DNA of 64,000 nucleotides from Microvirga soli (lineage in GTDB: Bacteria > Pseudomonadota > Alphaproteobacteria > Rhizobiales > Beijerinckiaceae): assembly GCF_016734765.1 (NCBI RefSeq), contig NZ_JAERQE010000004.1, positions 1 through 64,000 on the forward strand, read 5' to 3'. Shown piece after piece: positions 51,570 to 61,600 of this stretch (within the stretch, counting starts at the first letter, position 1; every line of letters begins with the position of its first letter). The notes beneath the pieces are model-generated. The model saw nothing but the letters and a program-made list of their open reading frames with translations, had not been told where the DNA came from and searched no databases. A program made the position numbers and the translations under genes.

Positions 51570-52877
51570 ATGGCTGTCGAAATTATCAATGGCTCTGAAA
51601 ATGCCGATCAATTTAATGTTGTTGCACTCATATCGGGCCAAGATGGCCTGATTTATAACGGGTTGAATGGCGACGACGTCTTCGTTGTCAACGCAGGTGT
51701 GTCACAAACAAGCATTTATGGCACGAATGGTGCTGGTGACTTCGCGGACACTCAATTGGATACCATCCAGCTTCTAGGTTCCGCTCATCTTAATTCTATC
51801 GTCGGGATCGACGTTCTGAGATTTGGACCTCTGAACCTTGCGACGACCCTCAGCTATAACGCTAACAGCTCCTTCGGCGTATCGAAGGTTGTCGGTTCCA
51901 TCGCTGGCGTTGACACCATACACTTCAGCAGTGCTTCGGAGGCTGTCGATCTCGACCTTTCGAAGACGGTATTTGAAAACTGGGGCCGCGCCAATCAGAC
52001 CATTCTGGTCGAGATGAACGCCGACGCTACGAGGATCAACGACGACCGCTTCGTTGGCAGTGCAGCGAGCGAGCGTGTTACAGCAGGCGTGGGCCGTGAC
52101 CTGCTCTACGGCAATGCTGGCGACGACTATCTCGATGGCGGCGACGGCATTGACGTGCTCGATGGCGGCGACGGCAACGACACCCTGATTGCCGGAGGCG
52201 GCGAAGGCCCAAATATCCTGAAGGGCGGCAACGGCAACGACGTCTATAAGTTTGATGAGAAGGTCGACATCATCGTCGATACGGGCGGGCTCGACAGCCG
52301 GATGGTGGCGAAGAACACCACGATGTCCTCCAAGGACAAACTCGAAGGCCTTGCCGCCGATGAGGCCGCTGGAGGTAAGTCGATCAATTTGACCGGCAAC
52401 ACCAAAGCCAATCTCCTCGTCGGACACGTCGGCAAGAATTCCCTAAAGGGCATGAACGGCAACGACATCCTGGAAGGACGTCTTGGTGCAGATAAGTTGG
52501 ACGGCGGCGTCGGCAACGACAAGCTCTATGGCGGTCTCGGCAACGACAATCTCACCGGCGGGGCAGGACGGGATACGTTCTATTTCGATACGGCTCTGGG
52601 CGGCAACGTGGACAAGATCGTCAGCTTCTCGACCAAGGACGACCGGATTGCTCTGGACAGAGACATTTTCACGGCCATCACCGGCAGCAAGCTGGCCTCA
52701 TCGGCCTTCTACATCGGCACGAAGGCCAAAGACGCGGTCGACCGGATCGTTTACAACAAGAGCACCGGCGCCCTCTCCTACGATGCCGACGGATCCGGCA
52801 CTACGTTTAGTGCGATCAAGTTCGCTACGCTCGACAAGAACCTGAAGCTCACGGCTTCGGATTTCATGCTGATCTAA
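51570..52877 (+). CDS. RTX calcium-binding protein, 435 residues
   Basis: Probably a secreted calcium-binding protein. No signal peptide. The first 170 residues form a beta-rich region without known family (INGSENADQFNVV, LNGDDVFVVNAG). Nonapeptide repeats follow in two blocks: about residues 180-235 (YGNAGDDYLDGGDGIDVLDGGDGND) and 290-340 (GNDKLYGGLGNDNLTGGAGRDTF). The last 100 residues (DTALGGNVDKIVSFSTKDD, then ALSYDADGSG, ending SDFMLI) resemble the ends of the two other RTX proteins here and are probably the type I secretion signal. AAGGGG lies before ATG 51570. A strong terminator follows. No transporter is adjacent. Confidence 0.88.
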   Translation: MAVEIINGSENADQFNVVALISGQDGLIYNGLNGDDVFVVNAGVSQTSIYGTNGAGDFADTQLDTIQLLGSAHLNSIVGIDVLRFGPLNLATTLSYNANSSFGVSKVVGSIAGVDTIHFSSASEAVDLDLSKTVFENWGRANQTILVEMNADATRINDDRFVGSAASERVTAGVGRDLLYGNAGDDYLDGGDGIDVLDGGDGNDTLIAGGGEGPNILKGGNGNDVYKFDEKVDIIVDTGGLDSRMVAKNTTMSSKDKLEGLAADEAAGGKSINLTGNTKANLLVGHVGKNSLKGMNGNDILEGRLGADKLDGGVGNDKLYGGLGNDNLTGGAGRDTFYFDTALGGNVDKIVSFSTKDDRIALDRDIFTAITGSKLASSAFYIGTKAKDAVDRIVYNKSTGALSYDADGSGTTFSAIKFATLDKNLKLTASDFMLI

Positions 52878-52902
52878 ACAATCAGAATACCTTTTCCATT
52901 CG

Positions 52903-52936
52903 ACCCGCTTCGGCTGAAACCGAAGCGGGTTTTTTG
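52903..52936 (+). terminator. Rho-independent terminator after 51570-52877
   Basis: ACCCGCTTCGG and CCGAAGCGGGT form a perfect 11-base-pair stem with a 6-base loop, followed by TTTTTG. It starts 26 bases after the stop codon. Confidence 0.93.
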
Positions 52937-53145
52937 TTGCCTATTGACGCCAGCAAAGGGCGCTTGGCACGGTCCACTAACTGTCACGGCGCACTCATGT
53001 CGATGTCACAGGGCAATTCATCTCTGGCTATCTGCGACTGAACAAAATTCTTCTCCTGGTGCCGAATTTCATCTGCTTCCCAGACCCTTGCTGCGCCTAA
53101 CAGTCGTGAGATGCATTCTCACCCGCAAAACTCTGCACCTAAAGA

Positions 53146-53187
53146 CCAAAACAAAATAGCCAGCCGCCCTATTGGACGGCCGGCTAT
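53146..53187 (-). terminator. Terminator of the cadherin-like RTX gene
   Basis: A 14-position stem (53156-53187) reads on the minus strand as ATAGCCGGCCGTCC, loop AATA, GGGCGGCTGGCTAT; the two plus-strand mismatches become G-U pairs in the minus-strand RNA. TTTTGTTTTGG follows. It ends the gene at 53214-55591. The rest of 52878-53213 contains no gene. Confidence 0.85.
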
Positions 53188-53213
53188 CTTAGATCGCTAT
53201 AACGTGTCAGATA

Positions 53214-55591
53214 TTAGATAAAGAAGAACTCTGAAGCCTTCAGGATCTTCAAGGCCTTGTTCTTAGTGAAGGTTGCCATTTCGATCGCGGCCTTCGAGCC
53301 TGAACCGTCTGCATCATAGTACAGAACACGCTTCTTTGAGTCATACACGAAGTAGTCGTCTGCCTGCTTCGCCTTATCGCCCACCGTGAAGAACTTGCTC
53401 GCCATCTTCAGCGGCTTGCTCTCAACGCCTTTCTTGATCGCTTTGTAGAGCGCCTTGTTGCTCTTGAAGAGATCGTTCTCCAGCCAGATCGAGTCGTCCT
53501 TGACGCTGTAGTCCTTGATCGTATCGAAGTTGACCTTCCGATCCGTCTTGGAGGTGCCCAGTTTGGCATTGAAGATAAAGGTGTCCTTGCCTATGCCGCC
53601 CCACAGGGTGTCATTTCCATCACCGCCCCACAGCTTGTCATCGCCAGCGTCTCCACGGAGAGTGTCCTTACCCAAGCCACCATAGATTGAGTCGTTCCCG
53701 AAGCCGCCACTCAACGCATCAGCAGCAGCACCTCCGTAGAAAACATCGTGAGCGCTTGAACCGGCCGTCACTTCAGGATTCACGTCATTGACGGAGATCG
53801 TAAAGTTCTGGGTATGTGAAAGACCGGTTCCGTTTTTATCAGTCACTTTCACGGTGACCGTGTGTGAAGTCAGCTGCTCGTAATCAAGCCTGTATCCATC
53901 CTTGACTTTGAGCTGATTGCCAACGAACTCAAAACGTCCATCAGGATTGACGATGGAGTACACGAAGCCACTACTGTCATCTGGATCGGTGGCCGCGAAC
54001 GTTGCCACAGTCACTCCTGCGGCCTCCAGCTCGTTTACAGATCCACCAGAGGAGATTCCGATCGAGGTCGGGCCTTTGTTCTGAGGTGTTGTTGCTGGAT
54101 TGACGGTGACGGTGACGACCTCGATGTGGGAGAAGCCGGTGCCGGCCTTGTCCTGCACCCGCACCCGCACCTGAACCGTCGTCGGCTGGGTCACGTCCGG
54201 CAGGCCGAGCGCCCCCACCGTGATCCGGCCCGTGGTGGCGTCCACGGCAAAGTTGCTGTTGACGGTGATCGGGTTGCCGTTGGCGTCACCAGCGTGAAGC
54301 GGAAGTCGCGGTTGCCCACAAACGTGTCCGGGTCGGCCACTGAGGTGACCGTACCCACCGTCGTGCCGGCCTCAGCATTCTCGCTCATGACGTTGACCGC
54401 GTAGGTGGCGTCCGAGACCGCCTCGTTGACGTCGTCAAGGTAGACCTTGACCGTCGTGGTGTCGGAGGTCTGGCCGTTGGTGCCGCTCTCCTTGGCCCGC
54501 ACCTGCACGTTGAAGAACTTGCGCTCCTGGGCCGTGCCGGCGTTTTCCACCTGCAGGTTGGTGTTGTTCTCGTAGTTCTGCGCCGTGCCGTTGAAGGTGA
54601 TCACGCCGCTGGTCGGGTTGATCGAGAACAGGCCGTTGACGCCGTTGACCATCTCGTACTGCAACGTCGTGCCGCCGACACCATCGTCCGTCGACACAAC
54701 CGTCGCAACGTTTCTTGCCCCAGCCGCACTCTCAGTCAGTGTGACAACCGCATTGTCGACAATCGTCGGAGTCGTAGGTCTACTGTTGATATCATCACCA
54801 ATGTCGTTGGTGACATAGACCTTAATCGTAGTTGTAGTCGATAGAGGCGTACCGCCGACGGCACCACCACCGTCCGTCACTGTAATGCCGACATCGTAGT
54901 ATTTGCCGGAACCATCTGTCTTCAGCAGTGGATCAGTTGCCTCATAATCCAGAGGTCCGGTCAGCTGCAACTGACGACCTGTCGCATCCAACTTAAAGCG
55001 ATTACCCGGGTTTGTGGTGATAGAATATGCAAATGTATCGCCGTCACCGCCAGAAGTTGTCCTATCCTGATCAATCGATGACAGATTTGCAACAAATGTA
55101 TTTGCGCCTTGGTTCTCGACTACTGAAAGCGAGGCTCCGCCGGTTGCATTCAGAGCTCTCAAATTCGTCGGAGCTTCGTTGATATCACTTACAACGAAAG
55201 TAAATGTGCCTTCGTGCCTAATCGCTTTGGTTGTCTTATCTGTAAACCGGTAGGCAATCTCGTGCTGGGCAAGATCTTCGTAGTTGAAGCGGATCTCTCC
55301 ACCATTATTAGGTTTAACTTTTATGACGTATCTCGTCACACCATTGATAACCGCAGTCGTAATCTCGTATCGCCCTTCGGCATCACCGGGGTTTTCATTG
55401 CCGAAATAGAAATCGAGATTCATAGTCGCCGGATCTATGGCAGATCCGTTGAGATCAAATCCATCGAGAATACCAATATTTCGCTCGGACTGGATATTCT
55501 CCTGAATGATGACGGTCTTATCAAAGCGGGCTACATCAGGCGGAGGATTGGTGAAACCATCGGCCGCAATGATGCGAAGATTACGAGGCAT
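53214..55591 (-). pseudogene. Cadherin-like/RTX protein gene, frameshifted
   Basis: Two overlapping frames, 54191-55591 and 53214-54245, join into one gene of about 790 residues. The upstream frame has three or four cadherin-like domains (VSDINEAPTNLRALN, VKVYLDDVNEAVSDAT) and loses sense after DFRFTLV. The downstream frame picks up as VDATTGRITVGALGLPD with another cadherin-like unit, a short RTX block (GGFGNDSIYGGLGKDTLRGDAGDD) and the shared C-terminal module ending ASEFFFI. Adding one G-C pair near 54287 restores LVDANGNPITVNSNFAVDATTG without a break. There is no slippery sequence for recoding, so this is a mutation or a sequence error. ATG 55591 has AGGAG upstream. If the shift is real, the N-terminal piece lacks RTX repeats and a secretion signal. 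Confidence 0.85.
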
Positions 55592-55636
55592 GTGGGTACT
55601 CCTGATAGAATGTTTTCGACAAAATTTTGAGTTGCA

Positions 55637-55668
55637 CTGCAGCAGCGATGCCCAGATCGCTGCTGCAG
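55637..55668 (-). other. Perfect hairpin between the two minus-strand RTX genes
   Basis: CTGCAGCAGCGAT and ATCGCTGCTGCAG form a 13-pair stem with a 6-base loop, 4 bases after the stop of the 2260-residue gene and about 45 before the next start. No T-run follows on either strand. It may protect or attenuate the transcript rather than end it. Confidence 0.6.
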
Positions 55669-55672
55669 GTCT

Positions 55673-58600
55673 TTAGAAGATGAGGAAGCTGTTGAAGGTA
55701 ATGACAGGAAGTTTCTGCAGTTTGGCAAATAGAACTTGTGCAGCCTCTCCGTTCCCATCGGCATCATAGTAGAGATCTCCGTTCTCCTCATCATAGATTA
55801 TACGATGAGCTTCGGAGGTCGCTTGCGCGCCTTTGTGGAATGCTTGCTCCTGAAGATTTCCTGCAGGACCGATTTGAGAGAAGACACCCTGCCTCTTCAG
55901 ATTGATCATGTCTTGGCCAACTGTAAAGTCGACAATGGTATCCACGTTATTTGCACTTGGACGTGTGTCGAACACAAAGATGTCCTCACCGGTGCCGCCT
56001 GTGAGCTTATCGTTGCCTAGCCCTCCATAAAGCTTGTCGTTTCCAGCTCCACCGTTCAATTGATCACGACCGCCGGTCGCACGAATTGTGTCGTGGGTTG
56101 ATGCACCGGTGTTCATGATTTCGACCGCAGCATTGACGATGTCGAACGTGATCAGCTTCTCAAAAGTGTTTTGCTGAGAATCTGTGACGCGGACTCGAAT
56201 CTCATGTTCTGTCTCGTGCTCAAAATCGAACCGTACGCCACTGGTAATACGGACGACATTGTTCTCTTCTGGATCAAGGTAGAAGCGCCCATCATCGTTA
56301 TCGATCAACTCGTAAGTAAAGGTATCGTCTGTATCCTGATCCGTAGCACCCAGCGTAACGACGTATGTCCCATTAGGCGAAAGCTCCTGAATGGACCCGT
56401 CTCCGTCTTTGAAGACAATGTCGTTCGGCCCGTGATTGCCCGGATTGTCATCCAGATTTCGGATATTGACCCGGATCCTTTGAGCGTCACCGGTCAAGCC
56501 CAGGCTGTCGGTTGCCGCGATATCCAGGTCGACGAAGTCGCCCAGGATCTCCCAGTCCAAGACTGCACCATCAGCCATTCTCAGCTCGAAGGCGCCGCTG
56601 GTCGGGTTCCACACGATGGTGAACAGATCTGCGTGCTGTCCTGTGATGGAGTAGCCGGTGATCTGATCTCCGTCTTCGTCCAAGGCGCTCATCGTGCCGA
56701 GCACGACGGAGTTCTCATCCACCGTCACAGCCGTAGCGTCGTCGATCCGAACAGTGCTTGGCGCATCGTTCACATCGTTGATCGTGATCTCAACGTCATC
56801 TTCGAGCTCCAGTCCATCACCATCGATAACTCTCACGGCCAGTCTGTAAGAGCCTACCGCTTCATGGTTGAGCACGGCACCTTGGTTGACGCGGATCTCC
56901 CAGACGCCATTGTTATTGACGATCCGGAACAGCCCCGTCGAGTGGATAAGACCTTCAGGATCCTGACTATCGACAAACCTGAAGCTGAAGGTTTCACCTA
57001 ACGTGTCGACAGCACCCAGCCGGCTGACAAATGTATCAACGCCTGAATTCTCGTTGACAGAATTGCCCTCAAAGGTAAGTGCCGTTGGGGCTTTGAATAG
57101 TTTTCCGTTGATCCAGACATTTTCGATGCCATTGGCGTTCAGGGTTCTAGCGGCATTGATGGCATCAGCCCGATTCCCACCATAGACAGAGGTCTGAAGA
57201 TAAGCGGTATCGTTTGTGCCTGTACCGCTATCGTGAGCTGAGTCACTGGCATGGCGGATGTAGTAGACATCATCGCCTTCGCCGCCGTCCAGAACATCGC
57301 CTCCACCTGCGCCGTCGAGGGTGTCGTTACCCCCGCCGCCATTCAGCGTGTTGCTGCGAGCGTTACCGGTCAGAACATTCGCGCTTCCATTTCCGGTAAG
57401 CGTGATACCGTCGAACCCGCTCTCAGCTGTCAGGTTTTCAATGAAGGAGGCATCATCGATGCCATAGCTGTAGCTGGCTACAACCGTGTCGATCCCTCCG
57501 CCACCATTAGCTTCGCTGATTGAATCGCCGGCACTGTCGATATGGAAAGTGTCATTACCCGCGCCACCGATCATGACGTCGTCGCCGGTGCCACCATCGA
57601 AAATGTCGTGACCGCCATTACCTGTCAGCGTATCGTTACCTTCCTTGCCTTGGATAAGATTATTGCCTGCGTTTCCTTTGATATCATTCGAAAGTGAATT
57701 GCCGGTTAGTGTAAGGTTGTTTTCGGAAGTGGCATGTTCCACTTCCATATCTTCCAAGCCAGCGCCAAGCGTCCAATTGATAGAAGTAATAACCTTGTCG
57801 CGTCCACCGCTGCCAGTGTCAGATGCGGAGTCACCTTCGCCAACATAGTAGGTATCACCTCCGTGGCCGCCGCTCATGATGTCGGCGCCTTCGCCACCTT
57901 TCAGCACATCGCTGCCGCCGGATCCATTGAGCGTATCGTTTCCACCGCCTCCGATGAGAATGTCATCTCCAGAGCCGCCGACGAGCTTATTCTTCTCATC
58001 GTTGCCGACAATCTCAAGCCCTGCCGTTCCTACTACCTCGATGACCTCAATAAATACATCATTCTCAAGGGTGAAATTTACTGTGGTTTTGATGATGTCA
58101 ATGCTTGTTCCATTCTGGCTTTCATCAACGGCATCATTTTCATTGTCGATAAAATGGGTATCGCCATTGTCGCCACCTCTCATAGTATCGGCACCAGTAC
58201 CGCCGTCGAGAGTGTCAGCGCCACTTCCACCGATCAAGGAGTCGTCCTGTGCTCCACCTTCAAGTATATCGTCGCCCTCATCACCTCGGAGCGTGTCGTT
58301 TCCGCCGCCTCCAACGATCGAGTCGTCTCCACCGCCACCTTCTAGGGTATTTCTCTCGTCATTCCCTTCAATGGTGTTCTTTGCGCCGTTGCCGATAAGG
58401 TGAACACCTGTCGCACCTATTTCAGCCTTCATATTTTCAATGACCGAGGCTGCCCTGTACGTGCCAGCAACCGTGGCGACCAGCGTGTCGGTGCCCGACT
58501 CGTCGATAACAGTGTCAATATCTTCGACATCGTAATAAGTGTCGTCGCCTGCACCGCCGTTGAGCGTATCCTCTCCGCGTCCACCCCTTAAGGTGTCGCG

Positions 58601-61600
58601 CCCTTGACCACCATCAAGGCTGTCGTTGCCGTCCCCACCGGTTAAATCATTATGCCCCGCATTACCGGTCAGAATGTTGTGATCATCATTGCCTGTGAGC
58701 GCAATATTTCCCGCACCGGCGCCAGCAGTGAGATTTTCAATGTTCGCATAGCCAACAAGCGAGAACGACCCAAGAGCTGCCGCGACAACAATAGTGTCTT
58801 CATCGTCAGATGGCATTTCCTCAATATGATCGGAAGCACTGTTAACAACGTAGGTGTCGTTGCCGGCTCCACCAATCAGAGAGTTGATGCCGGCTCCGCC
58901 AATCAGCGTATCGTCACCGATTCCACCTGTCAGCGTATCGTTATCTGCACCACCATCGAGAGAGTCATTTCCGTTATGACCGTGAAGGGTATCCTCACCT
59001 TTTCCGCCGAGAAGGATGTTATCGCCTGAGTTTCCGGTAAGAATATTGCCAAGGTCATTGCCGGTAAGCTTGATGTTCCCCGAGCCCGTTGCCGTCATGT
59101 GCTCGATGCCAGCACGGCCTTCAAGCGAGTAGTTTACCGATGTTTCGACGATATCAACGTCATCGCCTCCGGTTCCTTCGCTGACATCGTCATCGACGTT
59201 GTCGACGATGTAAGTATCTCGGCCACCGCCGCCGATCATGACGTCGGCGCCAACGCCACCGTCGAGATAGTTGTCGCCGTCATGACCGGTCAAAGTATTG
59301 CTGAGAGCATTACCTGTGAGATTGATTGTCCGGCCGCGAGTCTGCGCGTTATTCAAAGCCGTGATATTCTCGATGCGATCCCTGGTCAGCAACGAGTAGT
59401 TCACGCTTGTGATAACCGTATCGGTGCCGTCAGCATCCGGATCTTCTATGACCTTGTCGTCGGAGGAATCCACATAGTAGATGTCATGCCCAAGGCCCCC
59501 TCTCATCTCGTCGTTGCCGGTGCCGCCATCAAGGGTGTCGTTGCCTTGGCCGCCATTGAGAGTGTCGTCATCAGCGTCGCCGAATAGAGCGTCGTCATCA
59601 ATGCCGCCACTCAAGGAGTCGTTACCGATGCCGCCACGCAGAGTGTCGTTGCCCGCCAAGCCCTCGATTATGTCGTTGCCGCCTCCGCCGAGCAGAGTGT
59701 TGGCCCTGTTGTTCCCGGTCAGCAAGTTGGCGCTGCCGTTACCGGTAAGGGTAAGACCGTCGATATTCTCAGCCGCGGTCAAATTCTCAATGAAGGATGC
59801 GTCATCGATGGAATAACTATAGCTGGCAACAACAGTGTCGATTCCTCCCGTTCCTGCGGCCCCACCACCTTCTGAAATACTGTCGCCAGCACTGTCGACA
59901 TGGAAGGTGTCGTCGCCGCCGCCGCCCACCATTATGTCGTCGCCAATTCCACCATCAAGAATGTCTTTGCCGCCGCCGCCGATCAGGACGTCGTTCCCGC
60001 CCATGCCGCTTAGCTTATTGGCAGCGGAGTTGCCCCTAATCTCGTTGTTATGAGAGTTTCCGGTGAGATCAATTGCAGCCGATGTGCCAGCCTCGAGATC
60101 CTCGACATTATCCCTGAGAGTATAGCTGATCGTGGTGATAACCTTGTCACGGCCGTTTGCTTCACCTGGATCTTCAAAGACAGTGTCGCCCGCTTCCTCG
60201 ACATAATAGAGGTCGTTATCCGCCCCGCCCTTCAGGATGTCGCTACCGGCGCCGCCCTTCAGCGTATCGCTTCCGGATCCACCCTCAAGGGAGTCACTGT
60301 CCGCACCGCCCTCAAGGCTGTCGTCGCCGCCCGCTCCTAGCAAGGTGTCGCTGCCAGCCAATCCAACAATCGTGTTTTTGCCCGCATTACCGGTAATTCT
60401 ATTACCGGCAGCATCATTATTTCCCGTCAGGTTGAGGTCACTGGTTCCATTGATGTTGGAGGTTTCGAGATGCTCCACATTTTGGCTGAGGATGTAGTGG
60501 ACACTTGTAATGACCGTATCTGTACCGCCAGTGCTTGAAGCCTCTTCGACTCGGTCGCCACTGTCGTCCACAATATAGGTGTCGTCACCGCCACCCCCGC
60601 GCATGGTATCGGCATTAGCTGCGCCGTCGAGACGGTTTGCGCCGTCATTGCCAACGAGCGTATTAGCTGCGGAATTGCCGGTAAGGTTGATCGCGGCATT
60701 TCCAGCCACGGCTTCGATGATCTCAACTCCAACGACTTGACCTGCCAGACCTAAGTTATAATGGGCCTTGGTGATGATCCTGTCACCGTTTTCGATACCG
60801 TTATCGATGACGTTATCGCTCTCGGAATCCACGTAGTAAGTGTCATTACCACTGCCTCCTTCCAGGGTATCGACGTCTCCACCACCATCGAGCGTGTCGT
60901 TACCTTCGTTGCCGAGCAGATGATTTCGTGTGTGATTGCCTATGATTGTATCGGCTATGGAACTACCAATAACGCCTTCGATACCCCAATACTTATCCCC
61001 AAGAGCTCCGCTAAAATTCTTATTAGTTTCCAGATCAACATAAACCGAAACGCCTCCGGTGTAGTCCACATAGTCAAAGTGATCACCACCATCCATGGAG
61101 TCGTTGCCCACTCCACCATTCAGAGTGTCGTAGCCTATTCCGCCCTTAAGAGTGTCATCCCCATTACCTCCGGAAAGGCTGTCCTCGCCTGTATGCCCGG
61201 ACAGTCGATCGGCACCATCACGGCCGTTCAGTATGTCATTCACTGCCATACCAACGTAGTAGTCACTTGCGTCAGTACCCGACCAGAAATACTTACCCCC
61301 GGGACTATTGGCCGAACGAGTATCGAGCGTTTGGCTGCGAATGTTGCCGCTCCACTCAAAGGTGACAGTAAACTGGCCGTCTTTGTGCGAAATCAATTGA
61401 GGCGCGGAATATGCAACCTCATCCCAAATATTGACCTCAGCAAGATGTTGGGTTCCGTCGGCGTTCAGAACCTTAACCTTGACGCTGTATTTGCCACCGC
61501 CCACTGTATCCAGCCAAGCGATTGCAATCTTGTCGCCAGGAAGGACGATCGCAGTCGATTGCGCTTCTACCCCTGTAAAGACAGGACTGACCTCAGTGCC

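Noticed and set aside
54191-54300. Programmed ribosomal frameshift in the cadherin-like RTX gene
   Set aside because: No slippery heptamer, stop codon context or downstream pseudoknot is visible; a one-base deletion explains it more simply.
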